Of a DNA stretch of 44,141 nucleotides, positions 25,470-33,512 are shown piece by piece. Both the position numbers and the translations under genes were made by a program. The notes below the pieces were generated by a model. The model made no database searches. It was not told where the DNA came from and was given only the letters and a program-made list of their open reading frames with translations. The stretch covers positions 14,898-59,038 of the forward strand of contig PBNY01000012.1 of the NCBI GenBank assembly GCA_002723385.1. The letters are read 5' to 3'. Position 1 is the stretch's first letter. Each line of letters opens with the position of its first letter. This DNA comes from Oceanospirillaceae bacterium. GTDB taxonomy: Bacteria; Pseudomonadota; Gammaproteobacteria; Pseudomonadales; Oceanobacteraceae.

Positions 25470-26672
25470 CTAGCGGTGGCGCAAATCCGGCCCGGTCAGA
25501 ACCGGGACATACGCCAGCAAAAAGAGAGAAAAGGCGGCAATCCATAGCAGCCCGGACAGATTCCAGCCCAGTAACAGCCAGTCAAACAGCGGCAACAACA
25601 CCCGCACACACGCCGCCGCAGCCATCAGCCCAAACGCGATCGCCATCACTTTCGACACACGCAGCGGTCGTCCGCTGTGTCCCAGAGAGACGCGGGAAAT
25701 CATGCTCAGAATCATAAAGCCCATGGCGCCGACGGTGATCAGATGCAACGCTTCCGATTGCCCAAACCAGTAGCCAGTATGTGCCAGACCAAAGAATCCA
25801 AGCCCCAGGCCCAGCGCCAGATACGACAGATGCAACGACCACAACAGCGGCTCATGACGGCAATGCCAGCCACCCCAATGCGCCAGTCGGATCAGGTGTA
25901 ACACCGCCACCAGCATCAGCACCCAGGCCGGTGACACCGGGCTTGGCACCACACCGTGCAGCAAGTAGGCGCAGGCTCCGAGGATCGAGAAAAACAGCAG
26001 TACCCAATTCAAACGCGGTGTTGCCCTGACGTTGCTGTGCGGTACCACATTGCGAGTAAACATCGGAATCACACGGCCACCGACGATGCCCATCACCAGA
26101 CAGAATACCAGCAAGGCTGAGCGCGCCAGATGCACCGCCAGGGCGTCCTGCTCCTGAGCAGCAAACCACAGAAAACACAGATTGAGGCTGGCAATCACCA
26201 CCAATATCGGCAGGAACTGGTAGTTACGCCGACTGTTGGCCGGGATCAGCAGAATCCCAAGCCCGACAATCACCATCAGCCACCAGATAGCCTGTGCCAG
26301 TATCAGGGCAATGGCCGGTACGTCGAGCCACAGCAGAGCGCGAATCAGTAACCACAGCCCGGCCAGCACCATCAGATACACGCCGTGAGGGCTGCGCAGG
26401 CCAGTCCAGTTTTGCGCCGCCGTCAGTAAAAAACCGGCTGCGACGGTAAAACCGAATCCAAACAGCATCTCGTGGATATGCCACAGCAACAGCGGCAAGG
26501 CAGGCCGCAGAGTGATCCAGGTGCTGTTCAGCATCACCAGCCAGGTTCCCATGGCGACCACGGCCAGCAGGGCGGCGAGAAAAAACAGCGGTCTGAACGC
26601 CAAACTCCAGAAGACATGTCTGGGGCTGAAGAGATGCCTGGGGCTGAAGAGATGCGACGCTGCCATGCTCAT
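25470..26672 (-). CDS. nnrS: NnrS family heme-copper membrane protein
   Basis: 400 aa with about twelve hydrophobic segments. NnrS landmarks: AFRPLFFLAALLA near the N-terminus, LLWHIHEMLFGF with paired His near 65, GRVIPMFTRN near 205 and LHLITVGAMGFMILSMISRVSLGHSGRP near 320. NnrS protects against nitrosative stress and was found as an NO-regulated gene in denitrifiers. ATG at 26672 overlaps the small upstream gene by four bases; an ATG two codons later has better spacing to GAGG. The N-terminus carries a perfect six-residue repeat (HLFSPR twice) from an 18-bp duplication. Confidence 0.93.
   Translation of the reverse strand: MSMAASHLFSPRHLFSPRHVFWSLAFRPLFFLAALLAVVAMGTWLVMLNSTWITLRPALPLLLWHIHEMLFGFGFTVAAGFLLTAAQNWTGLRSPHGVYLMVLAGLWLLIRALLWLDVPAIALILAQAIWWLMVIVGLGILLIPANSRRNYQFLPILVVIASLNLCFLWFAAQEQDALAVHLARSALLVFCLVMGIVGGRVIPMFTRNVVPHSNVRATPRLNWVLLFFSILGACAYLLHGVVPSPVSPAWVLMLVAVLHLIRLAHWGGWHCRHEPLLWSLHLSYLALGLGLGFFGLAHTGYWFGQSEALHLITVGAMGFMILSMISRVSLGHSGRPLRVSKVMAIAFGLMAAAACVRVLLPLFDWLLLGWNLSGLLWIAAFSLFLLAYVPVLTGPDLRHR
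26620..26655. repeat. Perfect 18-bp tandem duplication inside nnrS
   Basis: CTGGGGCTGAAGAGATGC occurs twice head to tail (26620-26637, 26638-26655), encoding HLFSPR-HLFSPR at the extreme N-terminus of NnrS. The frame is kept, so copy-number change would alter length without breaking the gene. Confidence 0.9.
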
Positions 26673-26959
26673 ACCTCTCCGGCCGGTGATTGCAACTTGT
26701 TGAACCGATTCTCAGCAGCGATGCGCATGATAAAACCGAACTTGATCAGGGTGGCCCAGACCGGCGTGCTGATATGGCTAATGCCCTGCATCAACAGCGA
26801 CAGATGCTCGGCAAACACATACCCCATGGCCACTGAAAACAGCGTCATGACCAGTCCAATCAACATGGTCCAGTTGCCTGCTGCAAACAAACGCTGCATG
26901 GGCTGAAGCTCGTCAGGCAAGGACTCATTTTTGCGAAGAAGTTGAAGCGATATCAGCAT
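26669..26959 (-). CDS. Small membrane protein associated with nnrS/norR
   Basis: 96 aa with two hydrophobic segments: WTMLIGLVMTLFSVAMGYVFA (about 30-50) and the HISTPVWATLIKFGFIMRIAA region (about 62-82). GGGGGA precedes the ATG by six bases. It is the first gene after the sigma-54-type promoter and overlaps nnrS by four bases, so it belongs to the NO response. I recognise it only as a small membrane protein of NnrS neighbourhoods; a role in NnrS assembly or NO sensing is a guess. Confidence 0.8.
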   Translation of the reverse strand: MLISLQLLRKNESLPDELQPMQRLFAAGNWTMLIGLVMTLFSVAMGYVFAEHLSLLMQGISHISTPVWATLIKFGFIMRIAAENRFNKLQSPAGEV

Positions 26960-27016
26960 GGTATCCCCCGGTTTTGTCAGACAGACACAAACTCTGTATT
27001 GGCTTACCGGGTTCTA

Positions 27017-27035
27017 TAGCGAGAGCCATGCCAAG
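27017..27035 (-). promoter_or_regulatory. Sigma-54-type promoter of the nnrS/hmp unit
   Basis: On the minus strand TTGGCAT-N5-TCGCTA has GG (-24) and GC (-12) exactly ten bases apart, close to the consensus TGGCAC-N5-TTGCA. It lies 57 bp upstream of the small membrane protein start. NorR-type activators work with sigma-54, which fits the divergent norR. Confidence 0.75.
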
Positions 27036-27087
27036 AAGATTTTCATATAAAAATCAATGCATTAGAAAATAGCATTTGTCTAACTGA

Positions 27088-27098
27088 GTCATATTGAC
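27088..27098. promoter_or_regulatory. NorR-type enhancer site
   Basis: GTCA-TAT-TGAC is a perfect inverted repeat that fits the GT-N7-AC core known for NorR sites. It lies 53 bp upstream of the -24 element and 39 bp upstream of norR itself. A degenerate half-copy GTCTAACTGAG is present at 27078-27088, so more than one NorR dimer may bind. Confidence 0.65.
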
Positions 27099-27137
27099 TA
27101 CTTTGATAGTCAGTCAATAAAACCTCAAAGTGTCCAT

Positions 27138-28751
27138 ATGACTCGAATATCCACCAATGCCCTGATTGAACTGGCTCTGGATCTGAGCCGCAGCCTCAAC
27201 AGCAGCGACCGCTTTGAGCGCCTGCTCACCACGGTGCGCCGGGTCATCCACTGTGATGCCGTGGTGTTGCTCGTCAAACAAGGTGAAGTGCTCAAACCCT
27301 TGGCCCAACAGGGGCTGACTAGAGACTCCCTCGGACGTCGTTATGAAATCGACCAGCACCCACGTTTTCAGGTGATCTGTACTGCCTCAAGTCCGACGCG
27401 GTTTCCTGCGGATAGCCAAATTCCAGACCCTTACGATGGCCTGTTGCTGGAATCCGAAGGCAACCTGCCCATCCACGCCTGCATGGGCTTGCCGCTGCTG
27501 TTTGAAAATCGTCTGATTGGCGTGCTGACCCTCGACAGTCTGCAACCGGGGGAATTCGACGACATCCCCGAACGCACGCTGGAAATCATCTCTGCCATGG
27601 CAGCGGCCAGCCTGAACACCGCGCTGACTCTGGATTTGCTGGAGCACAATTCGGCCCGCGCCGAAGCCCTGGTGCAGGAACTCACCAGCACCCTGCCGCA
27701 TCAGGATCATGTCGATATCATCGGTGAAAGCACCGCCATGCAGCGGCTGAAGCGGGATATTCAAACGGTGTCAGGTTCTAATCTGACGGTGCTGATTCAC
27801 GGTGAAACCGGGGTGGGCAAGGAGCTGGTGGCACAGTCGATCCATCAACAATCCCATCGTAACGAAGGGCCACTGGTGTACCTCAACTGTGCCGCGCTGC
27901 CAGAGAACCTGATCGAGAGCGAGCTATTCGGTCATATTCGTGGTGCTTTTACGGGGGCTAACCGCGACCGCACCGGCAAGTTTGCCCTCGCCAACGGCGG
28001 TATGCTGTTTCTGGACGAAGTCGGCGAACTGCCGCTGGCGGTGCAGAGCAAGTTACTGCGGGCGCTGCAAAACCATGAGATTCAACCCGTCGGGCAAGAC
28101 GCCACTCACACCGTGGACGTTCGAGTGATCGCCGCGACTAACCGTAATTTGCAGCAGGAAGTGGCCGAGCAACGCTTCCGGGCGGATCTTTACCACCGGC
28201 TCAGTGTGTTTCCCATCGAAGTGCCGCCGCTGCGCCAGCGTGAACAGGACATCGCCCTGCTGGCGGGTTACTTCCTCGAACGCAGCCGTCGTAAACTCGG
28301 CATCAGCCAGCTTCGGCTGGCCACCGACGCCATCAATCATCTGACTGGCTACGACTGGCCCGGCAACGTGCGCGAGCTGGAACACTGCATCGACCGCGCC
28401 GCCCTGAGAGCCAGAAGCCACCAGCGACAATCCGCCATGGTAACCATCGCCCCTGCCGACCTGGGTGATTTAACGCCAGAGATAGCAGGGGTTGAAAAGA
28501 CAACGAATGACCAAATGCAGTTGACAGGGCAAGCATCGACACTGGAACAGGCGACACAACAACCGATCCCGGAACAAGGCCTGAAAATCGTCACTGAAGC
28601 ATTTCAGCGCCAATGTATTCTCGATGCACTGACCGCGAACAACGGTAACTGGGCAGCCACCGCCAGGCAGCTGGAAGTGGACAGGGCCAATCTCACCCGA
28701 CTGGCCAAACGACTGGGGATATCGGTGAAGCGGAAAGTATCGGTGCAGTGA
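27138..28751 (+). CDS. norR: NO-responsive sigma-54 activator NorR
   Basis: 537 aa. N-terminal GAF domain (about 20-165) with PDPYDGL at 96-102 and the IHACMG Cys at 115, matching the region that holds the non-heme iron ligands of E. coli NorR. AAA+ domain with Walker A GETGVGKE (222-229), the sigma-54-contact loop GAFTGA (269-274) and Walker B GGMLFLDE (287-294). C-terminal Fis-type helix-turn-helix near 495-525. When NO binds iron in the GAF domain, repression of the ATPase is lifted and sigma-54 transcription begins. Transcribed divergently from the nnrS/hmp genes, with a matching site and promoter between. It ends 7 bp from the convergent lysR gene. Confidence 0.96.
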   Translation: MTRISTNALIELALDLSRSLNSSDRFERLLTTVRRVIHCDAVVLLVKQGEVLKPLAQQGLTRDSLGRRYEIDQHPRFQVICTASSPTRFPADSQIPDPYDGLLLESEGNLPIHACMGLPLLFENRLIGVLTLDSLQPGEFDDIPERTLEIISAMAAASLNTALTLDLLEHNSARAEALVQELTSTLPHQDHVDIIGESTAMQRLKRDIQTVSGSNLTVLIHGETGVGKELVAQSIHQQSHRNEGPLVYLNCAALPENLIESELFGHIRGAFTGANRDRTGKFALANGGMLFLDEVGELPLAVQSKLLRALQNHEIQPVGQDATHTVDVRVIAATNRNLQQEVAEQRFRADLYHRLSVFPIEVPPLRQREQDIALLAGYFLERSRRKLGISQLRLATDAINHLTGYDWPGNVRELEHCIDRAALRARSHQRQSAMVTIAPADLGDLTPEIAGVEKTTNDQMQLTGQASTLEQATQQPIPEQGLKIVTEAFQRQCILDALTANNGNWAATARQLEVDRANLTRLAKRLGISVKRKVSVQ

Positions 28752-28758
28752 CAGGGTC

Positions 28759-29655
28759 TCATTGATCATTCAGCTGGATATGCTCAGTGATGTAGTCAAT
28801 CAGCGCTCTGACCTGGCCGCTGGCTGTCTTGTCTGAGTGATAAACCAGATAGATCGGCATTTCCTGCTTGATGGTTTGTTGCACCATGACGGTGTGCAAA
28901 GCACCGGACTCAAGATCCCGGCTGACGGTAAAATCCGAAAGACAGGCGATCCCCGCTCCCTGTAAAGCAAGATGCCGCAAGGATTCACCGCTATCCGCAC
29001 GAATCTCTGGCTCAACCAACAGCGGGACTCCCGTGTCATCCAGTACGGGCCAACGATTTAACTTCTCCGGGCGGCTAAATCCCAGGCAACAATGCTGGTC
29101 CAAGTCCTTCACGGAACCTGGCCAGCCAAATTGCTTAAGGTAATCTGGCGAGGCAAACAGCTTGCGCCGGGTTTCGCCAATTTTGCGGGCATGCAAACCG
29201 GAACTCTCCAGTTCTCCGATCCGAATGGCAATATCAACCCGCCGCTCAATCAGATTGATATTGGACTCACTCGATGCAAGCACGACTTCAACATCCGGGA
29301 ATGCTTCTCTGAATCCTTTGATCAGTGGGATGACCGCATGAAGTGTGAACGGCGTTGCGGCATCAATGGTGACCACTCCACGAGGACTTGTTACGGAGTC
29401 GTAAAAATAGCGTTCAATGTGTTCGGCATCAGCCAGAACCTCGGAGGCGTGTTGCAGCAGCCATTGGCCATCCCGTGTCAGGCTGATGCTGCGGGTTGAA
29501 CGTTGTATGAGACAGCTATCGAGCTTGGTTTCCAGTCGTTTCAGACCACGGCTGACCATCGACGGCGCGATGTTCATACGATCTGCTGCACCGGTAAAAC
29601 TGCCACTCTCCACGATGGTTTTAAATAACGCCAATTCATCCAGAGTAATCTTCAT
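28759..29655 (-). CDS. LysR-type transcriptional regulator
   Basis: 298 aa. N-terminal winged helix-turn-helix (about 1-60) with FTGAADRMNIAPSMVSRGLKRLE, then a two-lobed periplasmic-binding-like effector domain. The pattern LFASPDYLKQFGWP near 165 is typical of the LTTR subgroup around CrgA/DmlR. Diverges from the CMD/AhpD-like gene, with an LTTR box directly between, so it most likely controls that gene and itself. GGGGG sits six bases before the ATG. Confidence 0.93.
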   Translation of the reverse strand: MKITLDELALFKTIVESGSFTGAADRMNIAPSMVSRGLKRLETKLDSCLIQRSTRSISLTRDGQWLLQHASEVLADAEHIERYFYDSVTSPRGVVTIDAATPFTLHAVIPLIKGFREAFPDVEVVLASSESNINLIERRVDIAIRIGELESSGLHARKIGETRRKLFASPDYLKQFGWPGSVKDLDQHCCLGFSRPEKLNRWPVLDDTGVPLLVEPEIRADSGESLRHLALQGAGIACLSDFTVSRDLESGALHTVMVQQTIKQEMPIYLVYHSDKTASGQVRALIDYITEHIQLNDQ

Positions 29656-29666
29656 ATCGCCCCCGG

Positions 29667-29697
29667 ATTGCTCACTATTAATTGCTCTTGGAGCAAT
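29667..29697. promoter_or_regulatory. LysR-type operator (LTTR box) with an extra half site
   Basis: ATTGCTC-ttg-GAGCAAT (29681-29697) is a perfect inverted repeat containing the T-N11-A pattern of LTTR boxes. A further direct half site ATTGCTC lies at 29667-29673, phased 14 bp away, toward lysR. It lies 96 bp upstream of the CMD/AhpD-like gene and 12 bp from the lysR start codon. Confidence 0.8.
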
Positions 29698-29793
29698 AAT
29701 ATTTTCATTTTGATGTTATTTCAGTCAATAGACGACTCTCTACACTGCTGCTCAAACCCGATCAGGTTTACCGCAACTCAACCGGAGAATGTT

Positions 29794-30225
29794 ATGAGTC
29801 GTATCGTTATCAATGAGCTTGAACCGCAAGCCTATGCCGCACTGTACGGAGTCGAGGCCTATCTCGATGACTCGTCTTTGTCAGCGGAATTACGCGCATT
29901 GCTAAAACTGAGGGCATCGCAAATCAATGGCTGCTCGTTTTGTATCAACCTGCATCAAACTGAAATCCAGCAACTGGGAGGAAGTACAGCGCGTATTGAT
30001 GCGCTGTCGGACTGGGAAGAGTCCGGGCTGTTTTCGGAGGCAGAGCAAGCCGCTCTGGCAGCAACGGAGTCACTGACATTGGTCACCATCGCTGGCCTGC
30101 CGGAAGATATCTATCAGAACTTGCTGAGGTATTTTTCTGAAAATCAGGTCGCGCAGTTGTTCGTACTGGTGGCAACCATCAACGCCTGGAACAGATTAGG
30201 ACGGGCAATGAAAAGTCCTGGATAA
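29794..30225 (+). CDS. Carboxymuconolactone decarboxylase / AhpD-like protein
   Basis: 143 aa, no signal peptide. The all-helical CMD/AhpD core has LKLRASQINGCSFCINLH with a CxxC and following His, the redox-active pattern of AhpD-type peroxidase helpers; decarboxylases of the family usually lack it. So an alkylhydroperoxide or thiol-redox function is more likely. Start: ATG at 29794 with GGAG eight bases ahead; upstream in-frame Met codons lie in the promoter. Controlled presumably by the divergent LysR regulator. Confidence 0.92.
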   Translation: MSRIVINELEPQAYAALYGVEAYLDDSSLSAELRALLKLRASQINGCSFCINLHQTEIQQLGGSTARIDALSDWEESGLFSEAEQAALAATESLTLVTIAGLPEDIYQNLLRYFSENQVAQLFVLVATINAWNRLGRAMKSPG

Positions 30226-30340
30226 CTTCAGGCAAACGTTCCCGGCAGCGCATCCCAACGTCACCATTGGTTCAGCTAAATTGGCAGGGCTTGAGCGTCT
30301 AAGACCAGGGGCTGGGGCTGCCCTCAGAGGTTTTACAGCT

Positions 30341-31531
30341 TCAGATTCTGACCTTTGGGGCACCATATCCACGCACCAGAATTCCTCCGAGAACAAAAAA
30401 CCACACAACCATGGCCATACTCCGTGGCGTTTCATCGGCAAGGGCGCTGATCAAGGAACCAGACAAACCACCCGCTCCAAAGCCAATGGCTCCAGAGAGG
30501 GCCATGGCTGTGCCACTTCGAGTCGGAAATATTTCGGTCATTGATGACGTGCAGTTGGCAATCGTCACGGCATGGCAAGACAGCACCAGAATCATCAGTG
30601 GCAGGAAAAACCACAACGAGTGTTGATCGAACAAATGCAAGTAGATCAACACCATAGACACCCCACTGAAATGTACCGCTTGAGTCGTCCAGATCAGTGT
30701 GTTTGAGCTAAAGCGCTTGAGAGCTTTGATTCCTATCCGGCTCACCACCATCATTGCCAACACAATCGTGGCAAAGACAAAGGGAAAAGCCGCAGATGAC
30801 AACTCAAAGTACCCCATCAGAATTCCAGGCGACGACACCGTAAAACCCAGCAGCAGAGCGTATGAAGCGCCAACAGTAGCCAGATACCCCCAGATGCGTT
30901 GCTCGCTAATTACGTGTATGTAATTACCGAAGGGCCTCCAGGGGGTGCGCTGCGCACTTGTTTCAGGAAACCAGACAGTACATAGCACCAGCACAACCAC
31001 GCCATAAATCAGTAAAACTCCATATACCGACTGCCACCCCAGCCATTGATACAACCCCATGCCAATAAATGGCGCGAACAAGGGGGCAAATAACATGAAC
31101 TGGACTACCTGAACCATGTAATGGGCGCCTTCCCTGCCCTGGCTCAAATCACGCACCACAGAGCCGATATTGACCACCGCCAGACCTGCACCTAACGCTT
31201 GTACAACACGTGCAACCCAAAACGATTCGATCGAGCTTGAAAGAAGATTGGCTGCCGATCCCGTAACGAAAAGGATTAGTCCAATCAAAACCATAAACCG
31301 GCGGCCAAATCGATCCGACAACGGGCCTCCGATGCATTGGCCTGCGCCAAATCCCAGCAAGTAATAACTGACAGTCATCTCTGCGGCATGAACGGCGACC
31401 CCAAATGTGACTGCCAGGGCCGGAGTCGCAGGAAGCGTCAAATCCACTGCCATAGGCGTCAATGTCATCAAGGCGGCCAGCATCAGCAACAAGCGACGGG
31501 TCATGGAAGTTTGGGATGGTTCCTGAAACAT
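30341..31531 (-). CDS. MFS drug exporter, Bcr/CflA-like
   Basis: 396 aa inner-membrane transporter with about twelve segments. The DHA1-family cues are TPMAVDLTLPATPALA in the first segment, GPLSDRFGRRFMVLIG (loop 2-3 motif A) and the VNIGSVVRDLSQGREGAHYMV region. Expected role: proton-driven efflux of small drugs or metabolites. Ribosome binding site at 31531 is weak. It stands alone, 135 bp downstream of lysE on the same strand; convergent with the CMD/AhpD-like gene. Confidence 0.92.
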   Translation of the reverse strand: MFQEPSQTSMTRRLLLMLAALMTLTPMAVDLTLPATPALAVTFGVAVHAAEMTVSYYLLGFGAGQCIGGPLSDRFGRRFMVLIGLILFVTGSAANLLSSSIESFWVARVVQALGAGLAVVNIGSVVRDLSQGREGAHYMVQVVQFMLFAPLFAPFIGMGLYQWLGWQSVYGVLLIYGVVVLVLCTVWFPETSAQRTPWRPFGNYIHVISEQRIWGYLATVGASYALLLGFTVSSPGILMGYFELSSAAFPFVFATIVLAMMVVSRIGIKALKRFSSNTLIWTTQAVHFSGVSMVLIYLHLFDQHSLWFFLPLMILVLSCHAVTIANCTSSMTEIFPTRSGTAMALSGAIGFGAGGLSGSLISALADETPRSMAMVVWFFVLGGILVRGYGAPKVRI

Positions 31532-31666
31532 GAGGAATCACTCAACAGAACAAAGCAAAAGTTTAACTTCGCAACAGTTAAGCTAAAAACCAGTTTTTGC
31601 CGAATACCAATACCATAATCGGGATCATAAACGCCCAATTCACCGCTCAAGCGTTCTCATCTCATA

Positions 31667-32293
31667 CTAGCGCTCACTCACTACCAGTTTGAGTGCCAAT
31701 CCAACAAACACCACGGAGGTACAACGGTTCATTACCGTCTGGGCCTTTGGTGAGTGTTTCAGCCAGTCCCCCAGCCCCCCGGCAAACCAGGCAATCGCCG
31801 TGAATACCAGCATGGCGGAGGCGATAAACAGCAAGCCCAGCTGAATCATCTGCGCGGTCACAGACCCCATGGCCGGGTTGGCAAACTCGGGCAGAAACGC
31901 CAGAAAAAAGATCGTGACCTTGGGATTGGTGATGTTCATCACCAGCCCTCTGATATAGAGAGACTTGAGACTGTCGGGCGCCTGAACACCCGAGCTGGTA
32001 TCCGATTTACCCGCATTCCACGATTGCCAGGCCAGATACAGCAGGTACAAAGCACCCAGGATCTTGACGACATTAAACGCCACAGGAGAAGTCTGGAAAA
32101 TGGCTGAGATCCCCATCGCGGCCGCCATGGTATGAACGACCAGCCCACTACACAGACCGGCCACCACGGCGATGCCCGCCTTGAAGCCATTCAGTGCTGA
32201 CAACATCATCACAAATATGTTGTCCGGCCCAGGTACCATTGCCAGTGCCATCGCAGCCATGACAAACAGAATCGCTTCATTCAGCGGAATCAT
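31667..32293 (-). CDS. LysE/RhtB family amino-acid exporter
   Basis: 208 aa with six hydrophobic segments. N-terminal MAMALAMVPGPDNIFVMMLSALNGFKAG is the LysE/RhtB family hallmark; NPKVTIFFLAFLPEF follows in the middle. Exports amino acids or their derivatives such as homoserine lactones. GGGAGAAGG precedes the ATG. It is the third gene of a MarR - small membrane protein - LysE unit. Confidence 0.94.
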   Translation of the reverse strand: MIPLNEAILFVMAAMALAMVPGPDNIFVMMLSALNGFKAGIAVVAGLCSGLVVHTMAAAMGISAIFQTSPVAFNVVKILGALYLLYLAWQSWNAGKSDTSSGVQAPDSLKSLYIRGLVMNITNPKVTIFFLAFLPEFANPAMGSVTAQMIQLGLLFIASAMLVFTAIAWFAGGLGDWLKHSPKAQTVMNRCTSVVFVGLALKLVVSER

Positions 32294-32343
32294 CGCCTTC
32301 TCCCGAGGTTATTCGATGTGGTGCAGGCCAACAGCATCGGGGC

Positions 32344-32625
32344 TCAATCGAGTCCGATACCACCGTCCTTTGACCGGAACAAATTGCCAATAAATCGAAG
32401 GGTCAACGCAGTGGCCTTGTAAGGAAGATCAAATACCAACTCCAGAAATTCATACCAGAGGCTGTCTTCCCTGTAGTTTCTCGGCCACAGGAACCGGACT
32501 GCGGCAAAACCGGCAATACAGCCAGCCAATACTACAAAGCTGAATCCGTTGATCAGCAGATCTGCCAACAGGTAGGTGCTCATGCAAAATATGAACATCG
32601 ATAGCACTACCCGAAATCCTTCCAT
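32344..32625 (-). CDS. Small hypothetical membrane protein
   Basis: 93 aa with two hydrophobic segments (about 4-25 and 28-47) followed by a soluble tail (PRNYREDSLWYEFLELVFDLPYKATALTLRFIGNLF) that looks amphipathic. AGGA lies ahead of the ATG. It sits 30 bp after the MarR regulator gene and 50 bp before lysE, in the same direction. I do not recognise the family and cannot assign a role. Confidence 0.72.
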   Translation of the reverse strand: MEGFRVVLSMFIFCMSTYLLADLLINGFSFVVLAGCIAGFAAVRFLWPRNYREDSLWYEFLELVFDLPYKATALTLRFIGNLFRSKDGGIGLD

Positions 32626-32655
32626 ATCTTATTTCCTGTATGTTTCCCAGAGGCC

Positions 32656-33114
32656 TCAGGATTGGATCCCTGATTCGGTCAGTCTCATCAGCATATCAAG
32701 CAACAGCTCTTGCTCTCCGGGCTTCAGTACACTCTGAAGCTCGCGCTCATATTCAAGAACACGTTCCTCTATGGACTGATAACGCGTTTGTCCCTCTTCA
32801 GTCAGATACAAAGCATAGGAACGACGATCTGATTTGGACGGTCGCCGTTCAACCAAATTCATTTGTTCAAGCTTGTCCACTGCAGCCACCATTGCCGAAC
32901 GGTCGTTACCGAGCGCCATGGCTACAGCGGTTTGGGTCAAGCCAGGGTTTCGCTTCACGATAACCAGCACACCAAATAAACCTGGACTGATGCCCACATC
33001 CGCACAAGCGTCGCCAAATCGGTTGAAAAACACCAACTGTGTCTTGCGTAAACGGTAGCCAATCAACTCGTCAAGCACACCAAAATCTATATCGTTATTA
33101 TCTTCGCCGGACAT
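32656..33114 (-). CDS. MarR family transcriptional regulator
   Basis: 152 aa winged-helix regulator. The core LTQTAVAMALGNDRSAMVAAVDKLEQMNLVERRPSKSDRRSYALYLTEEG matches MarR helix-turn-helix and wing. Start: ATG at 33114 with GAAGG eight bases ahead; a longer form lacks support. Two genes for membrane proteins follow in the same direction, so it may regulate their export function. A TGACG-N11-CGTCA inverted repeat at 33135-33155 just upstream is a possible autoregulatory site. Confidence 0.92.
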   Translation of the reverse strand: MSGEDNNDIDFGVLDELIGYRLRKTQLVFFNRFGDACADVGISPGLFGVLVIVKRNPGLTQTAVAMALGNDRSAMVAAVDKLEQMNLVERRPSKSDRRSYALYLTEEGQTRYQSIEERVLEYERELQSVLKPGEQELLLDMLMRLTESGIQS

Positions 33115-33512
33115 GTATAACCTTCTTTTTTCATTGACGACCTTCAGGAGCGTCATCGATACACTTTTTCATTATTATTAATCAGATAACCCGGTTTCAC
33201 TCAACGCGATCCACATCGAAACAAGCAGGTTACCTCTCAGGCGAATTAGTATAACGGAGCCCACACTATTGTGGATTTAATTGTTGAAAGCATCACCATA
33301 TTGAGGGGCCGATAAAGACAAATAACGTCGGTAATCTATTCCTTCCAACAACTCAAACCGGGGCAATATCACGACACAGTGCCGGAAAACCGGTTTTCTC
33401 CTCTTACTGAGATCTTTTTGTTACCGCTGTGCTTCGGTGATTCAGCTCAGCGGCAGAATCTTTTAGAATGCGCGGTTTTTCCGCACACTTTCCACTCCAG
33501 AGGATCACCACT
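33115..33512. other. Intergenic region between marR and mutS
   Basis: About 400 bp without a convincing gene. It holds the TGACG/CGTCA inverted repeat at 33135-33155, a perfect 14-bp palindrome GAAAACCGGTTTTC at 33385-33398, a CCGCTG/CAGCGG stem (33424-33453) with a UUCG-like inner loop and a GCGG/CCGC hairpin near 33472-33484, the last two in the likely mutS leader. The function of these elements is not known. Confidence 0.6.

Noticed and set aside
33437-33460. tRNA-like D-arm sequence (TTCAGCTCAGCGGCAGAA)
   Set aside because: No anticodon arm, T-arm or acceptor stem follows; the match is a coincidence.
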